A DNA stretch of 47,364 bases from Pseudomonadota bacterium (lineage in GTDB: Bacteria > Pseudomonadota > Alphaproteobacteria > Rhizobiales > Hyphomicrobiaceae). The stretch covers positions 1 through 47,364 of the forward strand of contig JAEZRM010000104.1 of NCBI GenBank assembly GCA_023412805.1, in the 5' to 3' direction. The position numbers and the translations under genes were made by a program. Positions 23,551 through 32,554 of this stretch are shown piece by piece; position 1 is the stretch's first letter; the number at the start of each line of letters is the position of its first letter. The notes under the pieces were generated by a model. The model worked only from the letters and a program-made list of their open reading frames with translations, made no database searches and was not told the DNA's origin.

Positions 23551-23871
23551 TCACGCTGCCGCTCGGATGCGTCGTGCGCGCATAATGCGCTCGCGCTCCT
23601 GGGGCGAGTTCATCGCCTCCCACAGATCGTTGCGCCGCTGCACGTTCAGCCAGAACTCCGGGCTGTTGCCGAATACGCGTGCCAGGATCAGGGCCGTCGC
23701 CGCGGTGACGTTGCGCCGATTGTTGCACAGTTCATTCACGTGCTTGCGCTGCACGCCCATGGCGTCGGAAAGGGCCTGCTGCGTCAAGCCCATCGGGCGC
23801 ATGAACTCCTCAACGAGGATTTCCCCGACCGTCGCCGGCTTACGCTTGGTCATCAGCATGGTTTGCCTCAT
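23551..23871 (-). CDS. higA: HigA-type antitoxin (XRE helix-turn-helix)
   Basis: A 106-aa antitoxin whose start at 23871 overlaps the toxin stop by four bases. ATVGEILVEEFMRPMGLTQQ followed by ALSDAMGVQRKHVNELCNNR is the HigA/VapI-type HTH, and ALILARVFGNSPEFWLNVQRR is the typical continuation. It neutralises the RelE-like toxin encoded upstream and binds the operator palindrome at 24189-24209. Toxin-first gene order is normal for higBA. Confidence 0.88.
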   Translation of the reverse strand: MRQTMLMTKRKPATVGEILVEEFMRPMGLTQQALSDAMGVQRKHVNELCNNRRNVTAATALILARVFGNSPEFWLNVQRRNDLWEAMNSPQERERIMRARRIRAAA

Positions 23872-24164
23872 CGGTAGCTATGGTCGTCGAGATAGACCTC
23901 GCTCGCCTCGCCGCGGGTGCCGTCCCACTGGAACACGAGCCGCCACTGTCTGTTGACGCGGATCGAATGATAGCCCTTCAACGCGCCTTTCAGTTTCTCG
24001 AAATGGTTGCTCGGCGGCACGCGCAAGTCCTGATCGGTCATCGCGTCATCGAGCATCTGCAGCTTGCGAAACAGCCGGTCCGTCAGATCGGCAGGGATAA
24101 TTCGGGAATGGACGTCATCGACGAAGAAGGCCCGCAACCACTCGTCCCGGAAGCTGACGATCAT
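23868..24164 (-). CDS. higB: HigB/RelE-like mRNA interferase toxin
   Basis: A 98-aa toxin. Start MIVSFRDEWLRAFFVDD at 24164 is the canonical HigB opening, so the upstream in-frame residues were dropped. Features are the small basic fold with LFRKLQMLDDA, LRVPPSNHFEKLKGALKGYH, SIRVNRQWRLVFQW, and a histidine near the end (VYLDDHSYR). These match the RelE superfamily that cuts mRNA on the ribosome. It is followed by higA with a four-base overlap. Its placement next to the recombinase suggests element stabilisation. Confidence 0.88.
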   Translation of the reverse strand: MIVSFRDEWLRAFFVDDVHSRIIPADLTDRLFRKLQMLDDAMTDQDLRVPPSNHFEKLKGALKGYHSIRVNRQWRLVFQWDGTRGEASEVYLDDHSYR

Positions 24165-24188
24165 GTGCCACTCCCCTGTATGGGGTAT

Positions 24189-24209
24189 ATGTACCACTCA
24201 ATGGTACAT
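24189..24209. promoter_or_regulatory. Operator palindrome of higBA
   Basis: ATGTACCA-CTCAA-TGGTACAT is a perfect 8-bp inverted repeat 25 bases upstream of the higB start codon. It is the natural binding site for the HigA dimer and autorepression. Confidence 0.7.
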
Positions 24210-24351
24210 TTGTCAAGCCAGTGGTCCCATAGGCTATGCCGTGGCAGGGAGATGATCGCACGCGAGGCTGACACTCTTGCACCGACACTCACGCGCCCTA
24301 ACGGTCATCGAGAGCTTGCCGCCAGCGACGCAGTCCCTTGTCGTGTGAGGA

Positions 24352-25280
24352 CTAGTTCAAGCTGCTCTCGGCCGCCTCATTGCTGAACCACATCACAAAT
24401 GCGCGGACTCGGCGGTCTCCGATCCGCCAAGTCGGCCAGCGCAGGACGTGAACCTTGGTTGACAGCATGTCCAGTTCTTGTGGCAACACGCGAACTAGTC
24501 TTCGATCCTGCAGAGCGTCCCGAACGAGCAGCGAGCGGGCGAGGGCAAGTCCTTTGCCCTGTATCGCGGCGGAGATCACGGGGCTGATGGACGAAAAGCG
24601 CATCGTCTCGCGTGGAGGAGTTCCGAGCGCAAAGCGGTTGAACCAGCTGTCCCAGCCCCATTCCGGCCCCTGGCCTGGCGATTGCTTGTGCAGCAGAGGC
24701 AGGGACGCAAGCGCTTCATAGGATTGGCGTTTGCCGAGGCCTACGAGAAGGCCGGGGGCACCTACTGGAAAAACATGCTCACGATGGAGCACCGTCTGAG
24801 TCGATGTTGACTTCGCCTCCGCCAATGGAACCCAGCCATTCTGACATCCGCCGTCGCAAGTCGTTCGGGCGCCTCGTTTTCGATCAGCGCGACTTCAAGG
24901 ACGATGTCCGGGTGCGCTTCGCAAAATCCCTTTATCCGTCGGACCAGCCAGTGATCGGCTAATGCCCCGTAGGCGCCGATGCGCAGCACGCTGTGCGCCT
25001 CAGCGGCAATGCAGCGTTCCCGGAGCTGTGCACTCCGCAAAAGTAACTCTTCGACCTCCGTACGGAGCATCGCTCCGCTCGAAGTCAGATCGAGAGTCGA
25101 ACTGTTTCGCTCAAAGAGCCGACGGCCCATGAAATCTTCCAGGCGTCGGATGCGATGGCTCACAGCGGATTGCGTTAGACCCAGCTCACGCGCGGCACTT
25201 GTCATGTTGCCAAGTCGCGCCACCGCCTCGAACGCAACCATCGAGTCAAAAGGGGGAAATTTCGTCATGGCAGAGATCAT
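24352..25280 (-). pseudogene. LysR-family (GcvA-like) regulator with one frameshift
   Basis: Two overlapping frames make one complete LysR regulator of about 309 aa. The 5' part (from 25280) has the HTH FPPFDSMVAFEAVARLGNMT with SAARELGLTQSAVSHRIRRL. It changes frame near 24836, after DVRMA. The 3' part continues with WVPLAEAKSTSTQTVLHREH and ends near 24352 (WPTWRIGDRRVRAFVMWF). A one-base deletion in the stretch AATGGCTGG explains the break, since GcvA-like proteins usually have a VPL motif there. It is either a true pseudogene or a sequencing error. It is divergent from the SnoaL-like gene, its likely target. Confidence 0.8.
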
Positions 25281-25375
25281 GAAAGAATTTCATGCCGTTG
25301 TGAACGGATTGATTTGGCCAAATTTCTGCGTCGGTGACACGGTGGGCTCGGCACCCAGCTCAGAGGATTCCCGGC

Positions 25376-25810
25376 ATGAATGCCAAACACAACAAGGCCA
25401 TGATGGAGGCCATCTTCGCGGCGGTCGGGCGAGGCGACCGCTCAGCCTATGAAGATGCGCTGCATGACGATGTGCTTATGCAGGTCATGGGTTCCAGTTC
25501 GTGGTCGCTGACCGTGCGCGGCAAGGCCAAAGTGCTCGATGTTTATTTTCGTCATGTAAGCTCACGGCTGAGCCGCCGCAATCCGACCAAACCACTCCGC
25601 TTTCTCGCCGACGAAGATTGGGTGGTGATTGAGGCCAAGGGAGACATGATTGCTGTCGATGGCCGACCGTACCAGAATGACTACTGCCTGCATTATCGGA
25701 TCGCCGACGGCAAAATCGTCGAGCTGAAGGAGTACATGGATACGATCCTCTGCGAAGACCGCCTTGGCCAATTTCCCGAGGAATTGAAGGCGCGGCTTCA
25801 GGATGATTGA
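25376..25810 (+). CDS. SnoaL/NTF2-like protein
   Basis: A 144-aa protein starting MNAKHNKAMMEAIFAAVGRG at 25376, with AGAGGA upstream. The pattern (N-terminal helix, YEDALHDDVLMQVMGSSSW, GKAKVLDVYFRHV, then DWVVIEAKGDMIAVDGRPYQ and NDYCLHYRIADGKIVELKEY) fits the cone-shaped NTF2-like fold of SnoaL cyclases, ketosteroid isomerases and related enzymes. The substrate cannot be predicted. It is divergent from the broken LysR gene, which probably regulated it. Confidence 0.8.
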   Translation: MNAKHNKAMMEAIFAAVGRGDRSAYEDALHDDVLMQVMGSSSWSLTVRGKAKVLDVYFRHVSSRLSRRNPTKPLRFLADEDWVVIEAKGDMIAVDGRPYQNDYCLHYRIADGKIVELKEYMDTILCEDRLGQFPEELKARLQDD

Positions 25811-25901
25811 AGCAGATGCGTTTGCTCGACCTACCTGCATGACGCAATAGGAGCGACCTTTGCTCGGGCAGCTTCTAGTCTGTCTCAGCCGTTTCCGCGG
25901 T

Positions 25902-25937
25902 CAAGCCCGGTTGGTGGCAGTTGGGACATGACCGGAC
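25902..25937 (+). repeat. 36-bp dispersed repeat, copy 1
   Basis: The 36-bp stretch starting CAAGCCCGGTTGGTGGCAGT matches 46045-46080 with two mismatches, in the same orientation and about 20 kb apart. Its origin is not recognised. Confidence 0.55.
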
Positions 25938-26066
25938 GTGACGCGGACACCCTTGCATCGACGCTGATGACCCACTGCTGCCGAACTCACTTGGGCGAGA
26001 AAGGCCGTAGATTTGGTCGGCAGCACCCCCAGTTGATGCCATTGATCGTCGTCTGTCCGACAGACG

Positions 26067-26513
26067 TCACGGCACCTTGCCGTCCAGTTCCGGATGCATG
26101 ACCACAGTTTCTTGAGCGGTCGCTTCATTTCGTGCGCCGACAAAAACGGCAGGGGTCGAGCTGCGATTGACCGCAACGTGAGGCAGGCCGGCAGGGATGA
26201 ACATGTAGTCGCCGGGATGCGCCTTGTCGCAGCGCTGGAGCTGGTCGCCCGTCCACAGCTCCACCTCGTCCCCACTCAGGAAGTAGAAGGCCGTCTCATG
26301 CTTTTCGTGGATGTGGGCCTTGGTTCGTTGACCGGGCGGCAACGTCACCATGCCAAACCACAGCACGCTCGAGCCGACGGTCTCGGCACTGATGCCTGGC
26401 GCATAGTGGGAGCCCTGCTCTGCCTTGTAGCCGGTGTCGCCTTTCAACACGTATCCCTTGGTATGCTTTCCTTGGGGCACACGCTGCGCCGTTCGCGAAA
26501 AGAGCTTGGTCAT
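26067..26513 (-). CDS. Cupin-domain protein
   Basis: A 148-aa single-cupin protein. Cupin motif 1 is seen in GQRTKAHIHEKHETAFYFLSG with the metal-binding residues (HIH...E), and motif 2 in PGDYMFIPAGLPHVAVN with the last histidine. The cup can bind a metal and a small molecule and may have dioxygenase, isomerase or sensor function. It is divergent from the CadC-like regulator at 26634, sharing a 120-bp promoter region, which suggests control by that regulator. Exact activity unknown. Confidence 0.85.
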   Translation of the reverse strand: MTKLFSRTAQRVPQGKHTKGYVLKGDTGYKAEQGSHYAPGISAETVGSSVLWFGMVTLPPGQRTKAHIHEKHETAFYFLSGDEVELWTGDQLQRCDKAHPGDYMFIPAGLPHVAVNRSSTPAVFVGARNEATAQETVVMHPELDGKVP

Positions 26514-26588
26514 AACTGTGTTCCTTTGTGGTGAGCATCATCGACGTGCACAGCATGGCCGAGGGCTCTCCGCTCGTCTTGAAGCGCA

Positions 26589-26606
26589 TTCCGAAAAGTT
26601 CCGAAA
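26589..26606 (+). promoter_or_regulatory. Direct repeat TTCCGAAA in a divergent promoter
   Basis: TTCCGAAA occurs at 26589-26596 and again at 26599-26606, a ten-base period, between the cupin gene and the CadC-like regulator gene. Direct repeats of this kind are typical operators for winged-helix regulators of the OmpR/CadC fold. No further copies were confirmed. Confidence 0.35.
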
Positions 26607-26633
26607 TCCTGCGAACTCCGATAAGTTGAGCCC

Positions 26634-28175
26634 ATGACAAGCCGACGCTTCGAGTTCGGGGAATTCACGCTCGACACTGGACGCGGAGCACTGCTCCGCG
26701 ATGGCCGTCCTGTGGTCGTGAGCAACAGGGGTCTATCGCTGCTGAAAGCGCTGCTGAACCACAGTGGCTCGACGGTTACCAAGGCCGACTTGATGGAGGC
26801 GGCTTGGCCCGGCACGGCGATCGAGGAAAGCAACCTGTCAGTGCAGATCGCAGCGCTGAGAAAATTGTTGGGGACGGCTGAAGACGGAACCGAGTGGATC
26901 GTTACGGTTCCCCGTGTCGGCTATCGTTTTGCAAGTTCGCCGACGGGCCAAGACAACGATGTGGTTCCACAGTTCGAGCAGGGCTCCGCATCGTCGCGAC
27001 CAGCGGTTGCCGTTCTACCGTTCACGATCGGCGGTGGCGGGCACGACAAGGAATACCTGGCGGATGGCATCACCGACGACATCATCATGGCGCTCATGCG
27101 CTTCAGATGGTTCAGAGTCATCTCGCGTAGCTCGAGCTTCGCATTCAAAGGTAAGGCTGTCGATTCCCGCCAAGTGTCTCGAGACCTCGGCGCACGCTAT
27201 CTGCTGGAAGGCAGTCTGCGGCATGCCTCGGGCCGGCTGCGCATTTCTGCACAGCTCGTCGACGCCGAGACGAGAGGGCAACTCTGGGCCGAGCGCTATG
27301 ATGTCCAATTGGCCGATGTCTTCGCGATCCAGGATGAGATCGCCGAACGTGTGGCGGGGGCCATCGAACCCGAGCTTTTGAAGACCGAGGCGCGTCTCGC
27401 CACGTCCCGACACACCGGCAACGTAACGGCCTGGGATCTCGTTCGCCAAGGGACATGGCAATTCCACAAGATCGCGCGCGACAGCCATTATGCCGCCCGC
27501 AAGCTCTTCCGGCAAGCCTGTGCAATCGACCCTGATCTTCCCGAGGCTCACATCTGGCTGGCAAGGGTGAACGCCGGCCTCATTGCATACGCCTGGACTG
27601 ATGATGCGGACGCCGTCATCAAAGAGGGAATGGAGGCTGCGTCGCGCGCAATTTATCTTGATGGCAGGGACCCGTACGCGCACTACGCCTTCGCCATTGC
27701 GAGTGCCTACGGCAGAGTGCCTAGGCTGGCCGTCCTCGCTGCCGAGAAAGCTGTTTCTTTGAATTCGAGCTTCGCACTCGGGTATCTCGTGCTGGGCCTG
27801 TCGCGCCTCTTTGATGGGCGTGCGACCGAAGCGACTGCTCCGCTCCAACACGGGTTGGCGCTGAATCCGAACGATCCGCAGAACTTTGTCTGGTACAACC
27901 TGCTGGCACTGGCGCAACTGTTTGCGGGCCAGGCGAACGACGCGGTCAAAAGCGCCAACGAGGCTTTGAAGGTCCGCCCGGACTGGAGGCCGACCTCTGA
28001 GACCCTGGCCGCATGTCATGCGGCGGCACGCGATCTCGATGAGGCGAAGCGCGCTGCAAACCGGATCGACAAATTGAAGAAACCGGACGGCGACGCTCTT
28101 GCACCGCTGATGGAGCTCAATCCCGCTTGGAGCAAACAACTCGCCCAGCTGATCGGCCAAGCTCGCTCACATTGA
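26634..28175 (+). CDS. CadC-type winged-helix regulator with TolB-like and TPR domains
   Basis: A 513-aa protein. Residues 1-100 form an OmpR/CadC winged helix (FEFGEFTLDTGRGALLRDGR ... SNLSVQIAALRKLLG ... ITVPRVGYRF-type ending). From about 122 a TolB/FlgO-like domain begins (AVAVLPFTIGGGGHDKEYLA, DGITDDIIMALMRF, LLEGSLRHASGRLRISAQLV), followed by TPR-like helices to the C-terminus. There is no transmembrane helix, so it is a soluble sensor-regulator. It is divergent from the cupin gene and upstream of the DUF1127-OsmC-flavoprotein group. A similar regulator stands at the other end of that group. Confidence 0.85.
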   Translation: MTSRRFEFGEFTLDTGRGALLRDGRPVVVSNRGLSLLKALLNHSGSTVTKADLMEAAWPGTAIEESNLSVQIAALRKLLGTAEDGTEWIVTVPRVGYRFASSPTGQDNDVVPQFEQGSASSRPAVAVLPFTIGGGGHDKEYLADGITDDIIMALMRFRWFRVISRSSSFAFKGKAVDSRQVSRDLGARYLLEGSLRHASGRLRISAQLVDAETRGQLWAERYDVQLADVFAIQDEIAERVAGAIEPELLKTEARLATSRHTGNVTAWDLVRQGTWQFHKIARDSHYAARKLFRQACAIDPDLPEAHIWLARVNAGLIAYAWTDDADAVIKEGMEAASRAIYLDGRDPYAHYAFAIASAYGRVPRLAVLAAEKAVSLNSSFALGYLVLGLSRLFDGRATEATAPLQHGLALNPNDPQNFVWYNLLALAQLFAGQANDAVKSANEALKVRPDWRPTSETLAACHAAARDLDEAKRAANRIDKLKKPDGDALAPLMELNPAWSKQLAQLIGQARSH

Positions 28176-28650
28176 TGTCTGGATTGGTTTCAACTTCTGC
28201 CGGCGATGCGTGCGCAAGTATTGCTCCGGTTGACTTCCGCTTGTGGCCCTTCGCGTTGGCAGCGCGACGTCGGCTGTCGGATGAGGAGCTGACACCTAAA
28301 TCGCGCGCAAGGCGACGGCAGTTGACCCGAAGCGCCCCTGAGCAGTTGCAGCACGCAGGGCACTGCGTCGAGCGCTTTTCAGAGTTCCCAGACTTCGCTG
28401 CGTTTTCGGTCCACCCCGAGCAATGGCTGCACCGCCAGGTCCGCTTGTCCTCCGACTGCTGCATGTGATCTCGGCGAAGGATGCATGGAAGTGCAACCCC
28501 CGAGCCAGCAACAAAAATTCACGACTTCTCCATGAATTCTACAACTTGCCTTCAAGCGCGGCTGTCGCCTGCCGCCTATGTAACGGCAGCTGGCAACGGC
28601 CCGCCTAAAGCCTCGGCCGTCCACCAAGAACCCACAAGAAAGAGATGATC
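28176..28650. other. Intergenic region without a recognised gene
   Basis: A 475-bp stretch between the regulator and the DUF1127 gene. Open frames on both strands have no family resemblance. It probably holds the promoter of the rightward gene group, but no clear -35/-10 pair was found. Confidence 0.4.
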
Positions 28651-28944
28651 ATGAGCACGCAGAGAATGCACATAACGGACTACGTCCACCACTTCACCGC
28701 AGCCGAAACACCGCAGCATGCAGCACGGACTGTGCTCAATGCCATCGCGCTGCCGCTGCGGCATATGCTGAACCGGTTCCTCCATGAGCACGCATTGCGG
28801 CGCGCGGAGCAGGAGCTCATGAAGCTCGACGACCGGATGCTCAGAGATATCGGGCTCAGTCGGAGCGAAGTTGCTTCGGCAGTCCGCAATCCGGAGCAGG
28901 AACGCCTCAACGGCGCGCGACGTCCGGTGTCCCACCCCCATTGA
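28651..28944 (+). CDS. DUF1127 small protein
   Basis: A 97-aa protein. ATG 28651 (MSTQRMHITDYVHHF) is preferred over 28645 because AAAGAG then lies at a normal distance. The C-terminal part, RRAEQELMKLDDRMLRDIGL with SRSEVASAVRNPE, is the DUF1127 signature (L.LDDRML.DIGL.R). DUF1127 proteins in alphaproteobacteria are small, arginine-rich and often linked to phosphate, RNA or stress regulation. The N-terminus is longer than in the shortest members. It opens the rightward group that includes OsmC and the oxidoreductases. Confidence 0.88.
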   Translation: MSTQRMHITDYVHHFTAAETPQHAARTVLNAIALPLRHMLNRFLHEHALRRAEQELMKLDDRMLRDIGLSRSEVASAVRNPEQERLNGARRPVSHPH

Positions 28945-29093
28945 GCGCTGTCCCTCGCCGACACTCATGGCGCAGGCGAAAGCACGCATCAGAATTCGGC
29001 AAGTCGCCGAAGCCGGCCCGCGAAATGTGAAGCCGCGGTTTTTCGGGCCGTTAATCTCAAAACGAGCGCGGCTGCAAAAAAAGGAGACTAGAG

Positions 29094-29339
29094 ATGAAGA
29101 CGATCCTGAGCACCATCGTGGCCGCCGGACTGGTTGCAGGCGCAGCTCACGCGACCTTCGACCCTTTCAGTGACTCTCGCCAGGCGTTGCCGCGCTCGAC
29201 GGGCTATGAGCAGGCCCTGCCGCACACCAGCAACGACGACTATCGTCAGGCACTGCCGCGCTCGAGCAACGACGACTTCCGCGATGCGCTTCCGCTCATC
29301 GAGGAGACTTTCCCCGACGTCGTGATTGCGAAGCCGTAA
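29094..29339 (+). CDS. Small secreted repeat peptide (ALP repeats)
   Basis: An 81-aa protein with a strong ribosome site (AAAAGGAGAC). Residues 1-20 are a signal peptide (MKTILSTIVAAGLVAGAAHA). The mature part is made of short repeats of the form QALPRSS/T with NDD: SRQALPRST, YEQALPHTSNDD, YRQALPRSSNDD and FRDALPLIEE. It is acidic and polar, about 60 residues long, with no cysteine, so it is probably unstructured and exported. It lies between DUF1127 and OsmC genes. I know no described family for it. Confidence 0.75.
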   Translation: MKTILSTIVAAGLVAGAAHATFDPFSDSRQALPRSTGYEQALPHTSNDDYRQALPRSSNDDFRDALPLIEETFPDVVIAKP

Positions 29340-29513
29340 TCGCGCCATCAGCAATCCGACGCGTTGTCGAGAGAGCCTTCTTCACGAGCCTGCAGCGAAG
29401 GACCGGCTAACGGGTCATCTCGCACGTGTGAAGCACCACACTCTCGATCCCGCGTCGGTGCGCATCTCCGCAACTGCCGATCTCTGCGCAACCGACCTCA
29501 AAGGAGTCCTCTC

Positions 29514-30083
29514 ATGATCACGACCGCACATAACGAAGCAGCCGCGAACAATGGCGTCAACGTCGAGGCGCTGCTTGGCGCCCGCGCCGCCCTCGAACAG
29601 GCCCCCGAGGCCGCGCAGTTCAAGTGGCGGGCGAGCTGCAAATGGATCAATGGCACCCACAGCCGCTCCGCCATCGGCAGCTTCTTTGGACTTGGCGCCG
29701 AGCAGTCGCGCGGCAAGACGTTCTCTGTCGAGGCGGACCATCCCCAGCTGTTTGCGGCCGAGGACAATGCACCGACGCCTGTCGAACTCGTCCTTTCAGG
29801 CCTTGCCAGCTGCCTGACCGCAGGCGTAGCGGCCGTCGCCCAGCGTCGCGGCATCCAGCTCCGCTCTGTGAAGGCCACTCTCGAGGCCGACATGGACCTG
29901 CAGGGCATCCTCGGCATCGACGACGACGTGCGCAACGGCTTCGGCGCCATTCGCGTGCACTTCGATATCGATGCCGATGCGAGCGAGGACGATATCAAGG
30001 CTGTGGTCGCTCAGTCCCAGAAGCGCTCGGCTGTCTTCGACATCATCACCAATCCCACCAATGTGTTCGTCAGCGTCAACTGA
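29514..30083 (+). CDS. OsmC family protein
   Basis: A 189-aa protein; ATG 29514 follows a textbook AAAGGAG. The OsmC fold is visible: FKWRASCKWINGTHSRSAIG, then the core GKTFSVEADHPQLFAAEDNA, PTPVELVLSGLASCLTAGVA with the reactive-type cysteine, and FDIDADASEDDIKAVVAQSQ with RSAVFDIITNPTNVFV. OsmC/Ohr proteins reduce organic peroxides through cysteines; only one of the usual pair is clear here (in SCLT), so peroxidase function is likely but not proven. It precedes two flavin oxidoreductase genes, suggesting protection against by-products. Confidence 0.88.
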   Translation: MITTAHNEAAANNGVNVEALLGARAALEQAPEAAQFKWRASCKWINGTHSRSAIGSFFGLGAEQSRGKTFSVEADHPQLFAAEDNAPTPVELVLSGLASCLTAGVAAVAQRRGIQLRSVKATLEADMDLQGILGIDDDVRNGFGAIRVHFDIDADASEDDIKAVVAQSQKRSAVFDIITNPTNVFVSVN

Positions 30084-30115
30084 CGGATACGCACTGGATG
30101 AGAGGAGCGCGTGCC

Positions 30116-31357
30116 GTGAACTACGCTACGACCGTCATCATCGGGGCCGGCCAATCCGGCCTAGCCATGAGCCGGCACTTGACCGCTCGCGCGATCGACC
30201 ACGTGTTGCTCGAGCGCGGTGAGGTTGCCAACTCATGGTCGTCGGAGCGGTGGGACACGCTACGCCTCCTCACGCCAAATTGGCAGAGCCGGCTGCCCGG
30301 CTATGCCTACCAGGGCGACGACCCCGACGGCTATATGACCATGCCCGAGGTCGTCGCGTACTTGCGGCGCTACGCAGCCATATCGCACGCGCCCGTGAAG
30401 TGCCGCACGCTGGTGAGCCGTATTCGGCAAAGTGACATCGGCTACGAAGTGACAACCAATCGAGGGCCGTGGCGCTGCCGCACGCTGGTGCTGGCGAGCG
30501 GCGCCTGCAATGTTGCGACCGTCCCTGCGCTGGCTGCCGAGGTGCCGCATACCATCACCAGCATCACGCCTATGGCGTATCGCAACCCGGCCGCATTGCC
30601 GGATGGCGGCGTGATGATCGTCGGCGGCTCGGCCTCGGGTGTCCAGCTTGCGCGCGAGATCCAGGCCTCCGGGCGCCGCGTTGTCCTCTCGGTGGGCGAG
30701 CATGTCCGGGTTCCACGAATCTATCGAGGGCGCGACATCAAGTGGTGGATGGGCGCCCTCGGCATGATGGACGCCCGCTATGATGCAATCGACGATCTCA
30801 GCCGGGCGCGACGCCTTCCATCGCTCCAGCTGATCGGCACGCCTGAACACGCGACGATCGATCTCAACAGCCTTCGCTCGGCTGGCGTCGAGATCGTTGG
30901 CCGGCTCGTCGGCCTTCGCGACGGCAAGGCCCAGTTCTCCGGAGCCTTGTCGAACCATTGCGCGCTCGCCGACTTGAAGATGAACCGGCTGCTTGCCGCG
31001 ATCGACGGCTGGATCGACACGCACGCCGTGGAAGCAGGCCTTCCGCCGCCATGCCGTTATGAACCGACGGACCTTGGCGCACGCACCTTGCTGGATCTCG
31101 ACCTCGGCAACAGCGGCATCAGGACCGTCATCTGGGCGACGGGATATCGCCCCGACTATTCGTGGCTCGAGGTTCCGGTTTTCGACCGCAAGGGGCGAAT
31201 CCGGCACGACGGAGGCGTCGTAGCTGCACCCGGCATGTACGTCATGGGGCTGCCGTTCCTGCGCCGGCGCAAGTCCTCCTTCATCGACGGCGCAGCCGAT
31301 GATGCCGCGGAACTCGCCGCCCACCTGGCCCTCGGGCTCCAGCGGGCGGCTGCTTGA
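30116..31357 (+). CDS. Flavin-containing monooxygenase-like NAD(P)/FAD oxidoreductase
   Basis: A 413-aa flavoprotein. GTG 30116 is chosen because GGAG lies eight bases before; ATG 30098 would add six residues. The FAD Rossmann motif VIIGAGQSGLAMSRHL is at residues 8-23, and a second NAD(P) motif MIVGGSASGVQLAREI lies near 166. Between them, SWSSERWDTLRLLTPNW is the hallmark of CzcO/TrkA-type flavin monooxygenases. VIWATGYRPDYSWL near the C-terminus is the usual ATG motif. It probably oxygenates a small substrate using NAD(P)H. It is 32 bp after osmC and 13 bp before the next FAD gene. Confidence 0.87.
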   Translation: MNYATTVIIGAGQSGLAMSRHLTARAIDHVLLERGEVANSWSSERWDTLRLLTPNWQSRLPGYAYQGDDPDGYMTMPEVVAYLRRYAAISHAPVKCRTLVSRIRQSDIGYEVTTNRGPWRCRTLVLASGACNVATVPALAAEVPHTITSITPMAYRNPAALPDGGVMIVGGSASGVQLAREIQASGRRVVLSVGEHVRVPRIYRGRDIKWWMGALGMMDARYDAIDDLSRARRLPSLQLIGTPEHATIDLNSLRSAGVEIVGRLVGLRDGKAQFSGALSNHCALADLKMNRLLAAIDGWIDTHAVEAGLPPPCRYEPTDLGARTLLDLDLGNSGIRTVIWATGYRPDYSWLEVPVFDRKGRIRHDGGVVAAPGMYVMGLPFLRRRKSSFIDGAADDAAELAAHLALGLQRAAA

Positions 31358-31370
31358 AGGAGTATTGGAC

Positions 31371-32543
31371 ATGCATACGCTTCATCTGGTTGCCCCGCAC
31401 TACGATGCGATCGTCATCGGCGCCCGCTGCGCGGGGTCGGCCACGGCCATGCTGCTGGCGCGCGCCGGCGCGAGGGTTCTCGCTGTCGACCGTACGACCT
31501 ACGGATCGGACACGATGTCGACGCATGCGTTGATGCGAACGGGCGTTCTCCAGCTCAGCAAGTGGGGTGTCCTTCCCGCGGTCATGGCAGAGGGCACGCC
31601 TGCCATTCATCGCACGACGTTTCACTACGGCCATGAGTCGATATCGATTGCCATCAAGCCGGAGCACCATGTCAGGTACTTGTGTGCGCCGCGCCGCACT
31701 GTCCTCGACCGCGTCCTCGTCGATGCGGCGCGCCTCGCTGGCACTGACGTGCGGCATGGTGTGGCCCTTGTCGCTCTTCGGAGGGGCCCGGATGGTCGCG
31801 TGATCGGCGTCACGCTCAAGGACGACGACGGCAACTTCGCCGAGGTGGGTTGCGATATCCTGATCGGGGCCGACGGCCGCCAGTCGACCGTGGCCAGGCT
31901 TGTCGGCGCGGAAGCCTATGTGGGGGGTTCGAGCACCTCCGGATGCGTCTTCGGATACTTCCAGGATCTCGCCGACGAGGGCTCGCACTGGCACTTCGTC
32001 GAGAATGCCGCGGCGGGACTCATTCCGACGAACGACGGACAGCACTGCGTCTTCGCCTCGGTTCCGGGACCCCGGTTTGCCGCGACATTTCGCGACAATA
32101 TCGATCAGGCATTCATGAGCGTTCTGGCGGCGAACTCCACGCAGCTTGCGGCAGATGTCTCGCGCGCGCGCATGGTTGGACGCTTGCGGGGGTTTGCAGG
32201 CATCCGCGGCTACATGCGCCAGTCTTTCGGGCCCGGCTGGGCGCTCGTCGGCGATGCCGGCTACTTCAAGGATCCACTGACAGCCCATGGCATCACGGAC
32301 GCCCTTCGCGATGCAGAACTTCTCACGCACGCGATACTGGACAACCGACCACGCGCACTCGCATCCTATCAACAGGAGCGGGACAGACTTTCGCATGCGC
32401 TTTTCCAGATCACGGATTTGATCGCTTCCTTCCGGTGGAGTCTCGACGAAGTCAAAGCTCTGCACGCCAACCTGAGCACGTCGATGCGCGCGGAAAGTGA
32501 GCGTATGGCGTTAATGTCCGCGCCTGGTCGGCTTGCAGCCTGA
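31371..32543 (+). CDS. FAD-dependent oxidoreductase (geranylgeranyl-reductase/UbiH-like)
   Basis: A 390-aa protein; ATG 31371 has AAGGAG upstream. The N-terminal FAD motif is AIVIGARCAGSATAMLLARA (Gly17, Gly22). CDILIGADGRQSTVARLVGA is the DG motif of group A flavin oxidases, and GPGWALVGDAGYFKDPLTAH is the GD motif that binds the FAD ribityl chain. The family hydroxylates aromatic rings or reduces double bonds. Following the monooxygenase by 13 bp and preceding a MaoC gene, it probably acts in the same pathway. Confidence 0.88.
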   Translation: MHTLHLVAPHYDAIVIGARCAGSATAMLLARAGARVLAVDRTTYGSDTMSTHALMRTGVLQLSKWGVLPAVMAEGTPAIHRTTFHYGHESISIAIKPEHHVRYLCAPRRTVLDRVLVDAARLAGTDVRHGVALVALRRGPDGRVIGVTLKDDDGNFAEVGCDILIGADGRQSTVARLVGAEAYVGGSSTSGCVFGYFQDLADEGSHWHFVENAAAGLIPTNDGQHCVFASVPGPRFAATFRDNIDQAFMSVLAANSTQLAADVSRARMVGRLRGFAGIRGYMRQSFGPGWALVGDAGYFKDPLTAHGITDALRDAELLTHAILDNRPRALASYQQERDRLSHALFQITDLIASFRWSLDEVKALHANLSTSMRAESERMALMSAPGRLAA

Positions 32544-32554
32544 GGAGACTACTC

